Source: Kitagawia praeruptora (lineage: Eukaryota; Streptophyta; Magnoliopsida; Apiales; Apiaceae). Taken from it: a stretch of 64,000 nucleotides of DNA. Shown piece after piece: positions 56,086 through 64,000 of the stretch; position 1 is the first letter of the stretch, and each line of letters opens with the position of its first letter. The stretch spans positions 73,775,501-73,839,500 of the forward strand of contig CM075344.1 in NCBI GenBank assembly GCA_037693485.1. The letters run 5' to 3'. Position numbers and translations under genes: made by a program. The notes under the pieces are model-generated. The model saw only the letters and a list, made by a program, of their open reading frames with translations, ran no database searches and was not told the DNA's origin.

Positions 56086-56425
56086 TGTTGAGTATACAAC
56101 AACGAAAGCAAAACCCAAAGCGAATAAACAAGAACAAGAAAATAAACGACAATCACACAAGACAAATATTTAACGTGGTTCGGAAATTCCTACTCCACAA
56201 GTCGCACTAATTTTGTATTGATCTCTCACAATTGTGTTGTGTTGTTATGTTATGTTACAATTACATGAGTATTTATAAGAGAAGAAACTGGGTCTAAGAA
56301 TCAGAGTCTAATTCTGAAATCCTAACTCTAATCCTAACTCTAATTAGAGTCCAATTCAGGAATTCCTAACTCAAGTCAGAATCCAATTCCAATTCTGAAA
56401 CCTGATAGACTCCACAAACCCAACA
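56086..56425 (-). repeat. 5' LTR of the Tnt1-like copia
   Basis: 340 bp, differing from 51713-52052 at about three sites (AAGTCGCAC/AAGCCGCAC, a T/C in GTTGTG-TG, GAGTCC/GAGTTC). Confidence 0.94.
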
Positions 56426-57872
56426 TTTGATATCTGATCGGATAACACGAAACAAATATGCGCTACCTGTCAACATACGCATACCAAACTAAACATACAT
56501 CCACAAAAGAGATAGAAGATGAATAGACACCAATTATGCTTAGACCCTATATGTCTATAGAATTTGAAAACATAACGGTTGAAGAGCAGGTTATCCATTA
56601 AGATCACACAGGGTAGTATAAGTATTTTCATCTCATACCACGAATCATATTGATAAACAATTATGAACCTATGCTAGCATGGCAAGTTCTAAATCTCAAG
56701 ATCCACTTTCACTTCACAAGAGATTAACAAATTAGATGTTCGCGACACATCTATCAATTAAGCATAACCATACAAGGATATCAATTATTCACCACACATA
56801 AATCTTTAAGGCATGCAAACTACTAAGCTACATAGATAAATCCACTAGGATCCCATGACAACGATTAGTTCATAATCGAACCTTTCGTCACCATGGGATT
56901 ATATGAAAGCATGGTATTAAACAAGAAAACAAAGATGAATAAATCAATAATAGAATAAGGTTTAGCGAACAAATCTGTGAAAGTAACAAACATCCAAAAG
57001 AAACGCCTAACAAAGGAATACAAGAAACTATGTCTAGATCTTCTTGTCATCACAATCCTCGCCTTGGCTTCTCTCTCTCGTGCTCTGAACGAATTATGGT
57101 GTAGATGATGATTTTGATGTGCCCCCAAGGTGTGTATTTATAGCCCCAAGTGCCCTCTTGTCCAAACAATTACCGTCTTTAAATTAGAATAGAATTCTGG
57201 AAATTTCATTTCTTGAATGGAATAGAATTGCAATTCCCATGTTTAAATTGAATTCCAGAAGCTTCTAATCGTTCCTAACAATTGTCATATTGAATAGGAA
57301 AAGTAAAACGGCAATTTCCTCCTTAAAATCAAATTCCAGAAAGTTCCTGTCGGTGGTCCGCGCGCCCGCGCGCTGCATAAGTTAAATTCCAGCGCGGCCG
57401 CGCTCACTTCTCTTTCTGACTCCCTACGCGCGCCCGCGCGCTCTTCCTTTATTAATCAGGCGCGCCCGCGCCCACAGTCTGAAATCTGCAGAAACTTGCT
57501 TTGCTTCTACTTTACTGATTAAAGCTCCACTTCCCTTGCAACTGCTCATGCCACAACTTCTGAACTTCACAACCAAAACACTCCACACCTATATTTCCTG
57601 CATAAATCTCACAAAACACATCAAATCACAATGATACTTGAGAACAAAGCAATCAATTCAAGCCGATTTGGAACATTCCGAGTGGATATAAAATCCACTT
57701 ATCAGATTGCTTGTTCAATTTTGGTTTAAAATATTGGAATGCATATATTCAATTTAGTAAATGTTTATAAATGTAATTAGTAGTCCATGACTGCATTCCC
57801 GCTTTGTACGAAAAATACATAATGAAAACCATCTATAAAGATATTATGACAATCAGTACAAAGCCAGGTATG

Positions 57873-58010
57873 ACAATCAGGATTGTTAAGAATCTAATTT
57901 ACACTCTGCAGGATAGAGTAGGGATTGTTAAACACATTTATAGAGGAATCATCTTTGTTTATGATAAAACTGACCTGGAAAATGGTGGCTATTTCTGCTG
58001 CAAATCCTAA
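57873..58010 (+). pseudogene. Captured fragment of transcription elongation factor SPT5
   Basis: In-frame codons read TIRIVKN, then QDRVGIVKHIYRGIIFVYD, then KTDLENGGYFCCKS before a TAA at 58008. Plant SPT5 has a KOW region with G-D-T-R-V, G-R-Q-G-V-K-H/Q-IYRG-FLYD and ENGGYFCCK in that order. SPT5 works with RNA polymerase II; this ~46-codon piece cannot. The sequence between TIRIVKN and QDRVG is worn. Confidence 0.75.
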
Positions 58011-58368
58011 AATTATGAAAAGATCAAATTTTATGGAGTCTCAAGAAAAGACATTGTATTAATTTTTTAAATGCTGTTTTATTCTAAATATATTCTTTGA
58101 CCAGTCAACAAATAATCCTTCCCCATCAGTTTATAAAAGTTATTGATTTATAACTGATCATACAAAAAATTTTGCAGGCTCTATCAAATGGAAGGTACAA
58201 AAGTTGCGTGCGTAGAGTAGTGGTTTAGCATAGCCTTAATATTTCTCGTATAGTCATATTGATCTAGAGAGCTACATCAAGCGGAGGTTGTAGCAGCAAC
58301 ATACAAACTAATTTACCTACTCTCTGTGCTAATGTAGATCTTATAGCTCTTATCAACTTCATTTGTAG

Positions 58369-58545
58369 GCACTGGAGGCCATTGAAAAGTTACAGAAAAA
58401 TGTTGATACTTTAATAGTGATTCCCAGTGACTGTCTATTGGACATTGTTGATGAACAGACCGCGGTTTAGGATGCTTTCCCTCTGGCAGATGATGTCCTA
58501 CGTTAAGGGTTTAAGGAATTTCAGACATGATCACGGTGGGTGAAT
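58369..58545 (+). pseudogene. Captured exon fragment of plastid division protein FtsZ1
   Basis: After an acceptor ATTTGTAG the codons read ALEAIEKLQKNVDTLIVIP, then SDCLLDIVDEQTAV, TAG, DAFPLADDVLR, TAA and a shifted remnant of the GISDIIT segment. Plant FtsZ1 has ALEAIEKLQKNVDTLIVIP followed by NDRLLDI-DEQT-LQDAFLLADDVLRQGVQGISDIIT. FtsZ1 is the tubulin-like GTPase of the plastid division ring. This piece has two nonsense codons (CAG to TAG, CAA to TAA would fit) and an indel. Confidence 0.88.
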
Positions 58546-58898
58546 TTCAAAGTCTGAATCCCAGCTATACCTGTTAAGTTGTTACTTTATATGAGAATAT
58601 CTTCGTAAAGGATTATGGACATTGTGGACCTGATTATAGATAGAAAAAAAATTATGTATAACTTTATATGTTTTATACTTTTTTAGATTTTAAGTTGTTA
58701 CTACTCCTATTTTTTTTGTTGCTAAATTACTACTCCTGGTTTGATCGTCCATTGTCTTTTTCTCTGCCTGAAGTGTATATATGCATTGCTGGATGTCATT
58801 TATGTACAGAATCTTAGAGCTTAGCTTACAAATTATCAAAACTGAAATGATTCTTGTTGGTTATAAGACAATGTTATGGTATTTGAAAAATATTTCAG

Positions 58899-58955
58899 GA
58901 AGTTCTTGTGAGGTTTGCTGGATTTGGAGCTGAGGATGAATGGGTGGACATGGGT
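58899..58955 (+). pseudogene. Captured exon fragment of a SAWADEE-domain protein (SHH-like)
   Basis: After an acceptor TATTTCAG the codons read EVLVRFAGFGAEDEWVDM. SHH1/SHH2-type proteins have EV-VRFAGF-EEDEW-NV at the start of the SAWADEE domain, which reads histone H3 methylation and recruits Pol IV in RNA-directed DNA methylation. One residue of the EED part is missing. Downstream codons lose similarity. Confidence 0.62.
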
Positions 58956-59291
58956 GGCATCTTCCTCCTCAAGAAATGGAGAAGGATTTTATTTATTTTC
59001 TTGTAGTATTGGGTTGTAATTTTTTTTTTTTTGGGTTAATGGTTATGAAGCCCATTAACTTGTATTGATGAATTTTGGTATTGGTGTAATAAAACAGGTT
59101 TTTAATTTTTGGGAAATGCATATATACAAATTGTTACTCTTAATTTTTTATTATAAAAGTGTTGTAGTTATTATATATTGTTGCCATCAATTGCTCAAAA
59201 TTTGTTTATGTGGGGCCCACTTGAAAATTCATGGGTGGGTCCCACAAGTAGGTCCTACATGGGTATCTTATGTGGGACCCACAATTTTCAA
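58956..59291 (+). other. CACTA interior, right part
   Basis: AT-rich DNA with a local inverted repeat (GTGGGGCCCACTTGAAAAT ... TGTGGGACCCACAATTTTC, about 59210-59290). No gene seen. Confidence 0.5.
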
Positions 59292-59544
59292 AATGTTGAC
59301 ATCTATTGCAACCCTAGTTTAGTGTTGCTGTACATTACGTTTAACGTTGCCATAGAAGTTTCTGGTAACAAAAGTAGTAGCGTTGCCGTAGTGAACAAAA
59401 GCGTTGCCGAAGACCCCTACGGCAGCTGTGCCAAATGCAACACTGGAAAAGCGTTGCCGTTTCGTTTTTTTGCTCTACAGCAACGTTTTTTTGGCTTGCT
59501 GCAACATTTTGAAAACGTTGCTGCAGGTCATCTATGGCGTAGTG
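59292..59544 (+). repeat. Right terminal and subterminal repeats of the CACTA element
   Basis: Many AGCGTTGCCGTAG, GCAACACTGG and CAGCAACG copies, ending in the inverted CACTA terminus. Confidence 0.85.
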
Positions 59545-59547
59545 TTA

Positions 59548-60400
59548 TGTTGATGAATTGTGGATATTTATGCTGATTGATTGTGGATTTATTTTACAAT
59601 CCCGTACGAGCTTCATGTTTCAAATGAAAAAATACATATACGAGACGCATAATTTTGTAAAAGATTTTCTACAAAAAGGAGCATTATTTTCAAAGAAAAT
59701 AAATATCGCGACATTCTTAAAAGAACATATTTATTATTGCATATGGATTTGTAAAATATTTTTCATATATCGTCGCGATAGTACATATATGTCAAAAATA
59801 TTTTCAAACTTGCGAACTAAATTGTCAAGTAGGGTAGCCTGGACAAGCTATAAATCTCGCAATGCAACATGCTTAGTAAAGTGTAGCACCCTCTGGATTA
59901 TTGAAGGCCCATGAGATATCGCTATATCGAATGGGTGGAGGCATCCCTATGCAAACTACCTTTATTGAAGGCCCATGAGATCTCTCTATATCGAATGGGT
60001 GGAGGCATCCCTATGCAAACTAGTTCGCCAGAACTACATCTACATCTCTTATTAACAGTCATCTCACAAACGAAGACACATCCTTATGTGGTTGCATTAG
60101 ACACTTGAAAAGCATGTATGCCATTTCGGGATATATACAAGCGCCAAGGTCCTAACTAGACAACAAGGATCGCAATGGATTTCAAAAATATTATATATGC
60201 TCGCACATTTAAAAACCTTGGCAAATATATATCTTATAGTGGTCATCGCATGCTATCACACTTGCATCCGCATACGCCTAACGAGCACAGTGGTGCTCTA
60301 ATTGTTTTTCTAATCATCTACTTTCAGTTTTTTTCAGCGACTCAAGAAATTTGGAAGCTTGAAGAATTTTAGTTCTCCACTGCAGCAAGCTACACTGAAG
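59548..60400 (+). other. Right interior of the non-coding LTR element
   Basis: No domain recognised. It contains a direct duplication at 59900-60023 (64-bp period, ATTGAAGGCCCATGAGAT). Small open frames are not supported as genes. Confidence 0.55.
59900..60023 (+). repeat. 64-bp tandem duplication
   Basis: Two copies starting at 59900 and 59964, with ATCGAATGGGTGGAGGCATC in both and few differences. Confidence 0.9.
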
Positions 60401-60414
60401 AACTGGGGGCTAGT
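60401..60414 (+). other. Polypurine tract of the non-coding LTR element
   Basis: AACTGGGGGCTAGT before the LTR start. The G run is typical; the CTAGT tail is not. Confidence 0.65.
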
Positions 60415-60922
60415 TGTTATGCCATAATTTTGACATGTCTAATAATCTCCCAAATTTCTAATATTTATTAATTATTAATTCAGATTAATAATTATTGCTT
60501 AACCGCTAAGTTTTATCCTCTCTCTGAAATGAGGAAAGAATCACTCTCAATCAATCAATAACGGAAAATATCTCCAAACGATATTCTTCAAATCAGGAAG
60601 ATATCACAACGATAAGATTAAATCAGATAAAATCAGTAATCACCCAGATTAACGAAGTTTATCCCTAAAGTCTCTAAGGGATAGACACAAATCAATTTCA
60701 CAGAACTACGTGGGCTTGATCCTATATAAACATAGGTACGTAGGCATCTTGGTATGTGGTGATCGATACCCGAGACAAATCGAGACACTTGCCGAGTCCA
60801 ACCCCTCTTTTTTCTTTTTTCATACACCCTAAATCCCCTAAAACAGTCATATTCCTACACAATCGCTCTACTATTCTAGCAAACCTCCGATTTCGTGTTG
60901 TTACGAAATTTCTCCAACAACA
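60415..60922 (+). repeat. 3' LTR of the non-coding LTR element
   Basis: 508 bp. Includes the ~103 bp missing from the 5' LTR (GAGGAAAGAATCACTC ... GATTAAATCAGATAAAAT). Confidence 0.9.
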
Positions 60923-60976
60923 TCCTTAATATACTGAAATCTTACATATATAGTAACCTGATAAACCAACAATAAA

Positions 60977-61518
60977 ACTTGTTGCAAAGTTCCGAGAACA
61001 ATACTTTTCAATCAAACACATAGTATTATGTACTATGCACGAATCCTAATAGTGGTTGAGGAACTGAACAAGACAACTAACAACTGTCCAAACCTTAACA
61101 ATTGACAAATTCCCTTCCAAAATTCAGTCTTTGATTGCATGGATATACAGTATATGTTAAGATGCTCACCAACCCCCAGAACTTACATGCATTGCAAATT
61201 CTAATGGAAAATAATTCATTCCCGTATGATCTATATGAAGATTAAAATCAAAATAATAATTTTGTCCTGATGAATCCTTGGTCTGTGAAATACACGGAAA
61301 TGTCTGAATTTGGTCTGGAAGAAAACGCAGCTAGATTAACTCCCTGAAGATCACTTTTTGTTATAATTATTACTTTAATGCTCACTCTTTCAGGGCCTTA
61401 GAAATGCTGGAATAGCGGACCTGCTCAAAGGTCAGGCATTGCAGACATGTACATGCAAAAGTTTTTGGTAGTCATCACCCATCAGTCATAGCCATACACA
61501 CGTTGGTTATATGTACTA
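60977..61518. other. Intergenic DNA beyond the nest
   Basis: No gene or repeat recognised. Confidence 0.5.
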
Positions 61519-61526
61519 GTTAAAAC

Positions 61527-61793
61527 CTCTGTTCTAAAAATCCCCGATTCAGCCGATTAATCCCCGATTAATCTTCTGGAAGGTAACCAACCGATCCGAT
61601 TTTTGAAAACCGATTAATCCTTTTAATTTATTTAAAATGATATGTTTAATTGTAAATTAGACTAATATATTAAATATTATTATAATATCCGATTAATGCT
61701 CCGATTAATCCGTCCGATTAATCCCCGCCTACCCGATTAGGCGCTAGGCGGTACCCGACCGCCCTGGGCCGCCTAGCGATTTCTGGAACACTG
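61527..61793. mobile_element. hAT-type MITE with CCGATTAATC repeats
   Basis: 8-bp TSD GTTAAAAC (61519-61526, 61794-61801). Ends CTCTGTTCTAAAAATC and, from the right, CAGTGTTCCAGAAATC. The body has repeated CCGATTAATCC and a GGCGCTAGGCGG block. 267 bp, non-coding. Confidence 0.85.
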
Positions 61794-62126
61794 GTTAAAA
61801 CTCTCACAACTTACACAAAGGTGCTCAGCCACACAATTATGCATCTTTTTAATTGTCTCCGCAAAAAAAAAAAAAAATGGAGGGCGTCAGTTTGCAATTA
61901 TTTCATAACTATGGAGTATGGAGGCACTATTTCAACAATTTGGGTCATTTTTCTAAATTGCGATATTTTGATCCATTTTTTCTCCTAAATCGATATTTTG
62001 GTCTTCATATGAAGCTTTAGGCATTTTTTGTAATATTCAGGCTGACAATTTTTTACCATTAATTTATATAAGCATTGAGAAAACAAAGGGCGCAAACACC
62101 ACCCTCCTGTAGTCCCATATATGTTA

Positions 62127-62379
62127 CTCCGTCCGTCCCACCGGGTTCTTTACATTGGGGGACGGGGGCTCGGCACGCATTTTAAGGCTTTTGTAAAGTA
62201 TAGTTCTTTAATCTATTTTTAATTTTTTTTCTTCTGAATAAAAATTTAATGTTTAAAGTTTTATTTAAAAAAAAGAAAATTTTAAAAATAAGTTATGGAA
62301 CTATACTTTATATGCACCTTAAAATGCGTGTCAAGCAGTGTTGAAAACATGTAAAGAAATGGGTGGGACGGAGGAGGTA
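62127..62379. mobile_element. Stowaway-like MITE (Tc1/mariner type)
   Basis: TA-flanked, with left end CTCCGTCCGTCCCACC and right end GGTGGGACGGAGGAGGTA; inward sequences GTAAAG...ACTATACTTTA also pair. CTCC-TCCGTCCC ends are the Stowaway signature. The exact right boundary is uncertain by a few bases. Confidence 0.8.
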
Positions 62380-62382
62380 GTA

Positions 62383-63202
62383 ACTTTTTTACATCCCATG
62401 TTAACTTTTTTACACATGACCTGCCCCTTCCAGTCTTCCACGCATTTCAAAACTGAATCTCCCTGGCTCCTTAAACAATTCAATGTACTGTAAACAGGTT
62501 TAGCATGGAATTTAACAAAATTTAGAACTAGTATTCTCCTTAAACTGCAGCGAAGTTATACAAAAGATTTTATGCCGGCCTCCCCCTCCGAATCAGATCA
62601 ATCTCGGTTTTCTCTTATGCAGCAGTACGTTCCGACACATTATTTCAGAGGGTTATATATTATACCTAAAATTTTTGCAAATTTGAAGAAAGCGATGATA
62701 ACATTACGGAAACCAACCATATCGCGATAAACAAGACACTGTACATGGCCTTTGGACTAGGACTAAGGCAGTGTGATGTTCCATGTAATTCTTCGCTGGA
62801 CGCAACAAAACAATGACTAGTCGATCGTTTTCTATGCGTAATTAAGCTTTAATCTTGTAAAGCATTGTTCAATCAACAATTATTTCAAATTCAAAAGCTC
62901 ATAAACTGTAATCACATCACAACAACGGTCCTGATTTAAAGAATTATGTGCCGAACTTGTTTGATTCATTTGGATACCTCTAACCTTTCTGTGGAACTAC
63001 TGTTACAGTTTCCTTTACGTTCATTACTGGCAATCCGATCGTTTAAAATATAAATTTTCTTAGTGATTGATTAATTATGGTTCAATGTATTTGACAATAG
63101 ACATACATACGACGAGAGGGCAAAGTCGAAAACAACAAATACCATATGCTTTATAAACTTGTATAAAAACTAGTATGGTATGCAGTATGCTGAGGACATG
63201 TA
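62383..63202. other. AT-rich intergenic sequence
   Basis: Nothing supported on either strand. Confidence 0.5.
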
Positions 63203-63348
63203 GAATGTTAACAAACGCATGACAGAGCTGCAGCATTATCACTGTGCAGTCTTGTCATTACAAAGAGATTACTGTGAATGTTAACAAACGCATGACAGAG
63301 CTGCAGCATTATCACTGTGCAGTCTTGTCATTACAAAGAGATTACTGT
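63203..63348. repeat. Perfect 73-bp tandem duplication
   Basis: Two adjacent copies starting GAATGTTAACAAACGCATG at 63203 and 63276, identical as far as I can see, so the duplication is recent. Confidence 0.95.
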
Positions 63349-63695
63349 CTTAAAGTTATTAAAGAAAAAAACTTGACAAAACAAACTAAAATGCTAAATG
63401 CCAGAGACCAAGTGTCTATTCACTAGTCATTCAAGTTCCCTCCCTAATTTTCAAGTTAATCCATTTTACAAGTCAATGGCAATCCTAAACACAAGATTAT
63501 ATATTTATATTTTAGTAAGACCACACACGTTTAGACATATCAGGCTCATGCATGTACGTACAAACACACTGTATGATTTGTGTTATAGGAGTATCATTCT
63601 ATCTTTAATTAAGTTGGGTTCCGCTTTCTTGGCCATCAATGACTGCAACCATCTATCCGCCAAAATTTCTTGTAAATCTATACCCTTTATTAATA
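63349..63695. other. Intergenic DNA
   Basis: No gene recognised. The open frame at 63398-63706 has no domain and runs into the Helitron end. Confidence 0.5.
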
Positions 63696-64000
63696 CTAGC
63701 TTATAGCACGTGCGATGCGGTTCTTTTAAAATTTATTTATTTAATAATTTAATTTTGTATGTTTTATTTTTAAATTTGCTATTTTAAGTATTTGATTGTT
63801 AGTACAACTATCTTCAAATAATAAAAATGTTATTTTGATAATCAAAACAAAATATAAGTATATTTCCTAAATAGAATAGAATTTTTAATATAAAAAATCG
63901 TCAATTTCATCTTTCTTTTGTTTCTTTGTAGTTTTAATTGGAGAAAATTGTTAAATCATTACTAATTTAAAGATTATTTTGTTAATTTCACGTAAGCTGT
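63696..64000 (-). mobile_element. Helitron 3' end, element continues beyond the window
   Basis: The plus strand reads A-CTAGCTTATAGCACGTGCG and then ATGCGG, which aligns with the start of the Helitron at 509 (CTAGCCTATAACCCGTGCGATGCACGG). On the minus strand this is a degenerate terminal hairpin followed by CTAG and T. The 5' end is outside the window. Confidence 0.55.

Larger units (their letters stand above)
51713..56425 (-). mobile_element. Ty1/copia element, Tork/Tnt1-like, very young
   Basis: 4713 bp with 340-bp LTRs and TSD TTTGA (51708-51712, 56426-56430). The two LTRs differ at three positions by eye. It is the innermost and evidently latest layer of the nest. The coding frame is complete except for one stop and one key substitution. 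Confidence 0.94.
45449..57704 (-). mobile_element. Athila-like gypsy element with gag and protease only
   Basis: TSD GATTG (45444-45448, 57705-57709). LTRs are 1590 bp each once the copia guest is removed from the right one. Minus orientation is shown by the primer site next to the right LTR, the polypurine tract next to the left LTR and minus-strand genes. Net length is about 7.5 kb. The interior codes for gag and protease, but RT, RNase H and integrase are missing. Confidence 0.88.
51397..57704 (-). repeat. 5' LTR of the Athila-like element, split by a copia
   Basis: Pieces 51397-51712 and 56431-57704. The break carries the TSD TTTGA. The joined length of 1590 bp equals the other LTR. Confidence 0.92.
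42642..59544 (+). mobile_element. Non-autonomous CACTA (EnSpm) transposon carrying host-gene fragments
   Basis: Ends CACTACGCCATAGATGGCC and, from the right, CACTACGCCATAGATGACC, with the 3-bp TSD TTA (42639-42641, 59545-59547). Subterminal DNA has many GCAACGCT and GTTGCCGTAG repeats in both orientations. Without the Athila-like guest it is about 4.6 kb. No transposase gene is visible. Its body has exon-like pieces of at least four unrelated host genes on one strand, which makes it a Pack-CACTA type element. Orientation is arbitrary and follows the captured exons. Confidence 0.9.
41527..60922 (+). mobile_element. Non-coding LTR element (LARD-like), host of a CACTA transposon
   Basis: TSD TCCTT (41522-41526, 60923-60927), LTRs 405 and 508 bp, a TTTGGCGC primer site and a polypurine tract. 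Without the CACTA guest it is about 2.5 kb and its interior (41932-42641 and 59545-60414) shows no gag or pol. The LTR shares AGAACTACGT, GCTTGATC and TACGTAGGCATCTTG in the same order with the Tat-like gypsy LTR at 11402, so a Tat-type element is the likely helper. Confidence 0.85.
29898..60971 (+). mobile_element. Ty1/copia element expanded by nested insertions
   Basis: Outer TSD ATAAA (29893-29897 and 60972-60976). LTRs begin TGTTGAATAAACTAAA and end AAACCAACA, 243-244 bp once guests are removed. Guests are the gag-only element in the 5' LTR and a Mutator-type element plus a 19.4-kb LTR-element nest in the 3' LTR. Without guests the element is about 4.6 kb. The original LTR was reconstructed by comparing the two ends: every break in one LTR is continuous in the other. 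Confidence 0.9.
39754..60971 (+). repeat. 3' LTR of the outer copia, split twice
   Basis: Pieces 39754-39769, 41343-41526 and 60928-60971. Breaks carry TSDs TAAACTAAA (Mutator-type guest) and TCCTT (LTR-element guest). Confidence 0.9.

Noticed and set aside
58441..58545. Active FtsZ gene
   Set aside because: A single exon piece with two stops and an indel inside a transposon; the GTPase domain is absent.
59065..59914. Several plus-strand open frames in and beyond the right CACTA end
   Set aside because: They overlap subterminal repeats and T-rich DNA with no conserved domain.

Overview
This is nuclear DNA from a flowering plant, most likely a eudicot. The evidence is one host gene of the plant-specific MAKR/BKI1 family, fragments of plant genes (plastid FtsZ1, SPT5, a SAWADEE protein, an ANTH clathrin-assembly protein), plant copia and gypsy lineages, and AT-rich spacers with plant-type introns. 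Only one intact host gene is convincing: a single-exon membrane-associated kinase regulator at 27496-28377 (+). Nearly everything else is transposable-element sequence, much of it nested. Element ends were placed by matching terminal repeats and target-site duplications (TSDs) by eye.

Region 1 (1-10.3 kb): a small Helitron (509-726); a large foldback-type repeat (about 1538-10240) whose inverted arms carry tandem ~85-bp units; and, inserted in its left arm, a copia element (1712-7105, TSD GCAGG) whose 5' LTR has itself taken a 272-bp Mutator-type MITE at the TATA box.

Region 2 (10.5-21.7 kb): a three-layer nest. A hAT-type element (10512-21654, TSD GTTAGGTC) contains a Helitron (11074-21474), which contains a young Tat/Retand-type Ty3/gypsy element (11402-20539, TSD ATTCC) with dual RNase H. 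A second, diverged gag remnant sits inside its pol region.

Region 3 (21.7-29.9 kb): AT-rich repeats; an odd gypsy fragment (23852-26680) with a complete minus-strand LTR at one end, only an inverted LTR tail at the other, and a spliced PF04195-like gene between them; the MAKR gene; and a 272-bp hAT MITE (29392-29663).

Region 4 (29.9-61.0 kb): a copia element (29898-60971, TSD ATAAA; about 4.6 kb without its guests) blown up to 31 kb. Its 5' LTR holds a gag-only retroelement with a long accessory reading frame (29937-35471). Its 3' LTR holds a Mutator-type element (39770-41333, with a nested MITE) and a non-coding LTR element (41527-60922). Inside the latter is a CACTA transposon carrying captured host-gene exons (42642-59544); inside that is an Athila-like gag-protease element on the minus strand (45449-57704); and inside one of its LTRs is an almost intact Tnt1-like copia on the minus strand (51713-56425). 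That is five layers.

Region 5 (61-64 kb): flanking AT-rich DNA with a hAT MITE, a Stowaway-like MITE, a 73-bp tandem duplication and the end of another Helitron that leaves the window.

No rRNA or tRNA gene, CRISPR array or organellar sequence was recognised. All copia and gypsy polyproteins seen here are broken by nonsense codons, frameshifts or deletions.
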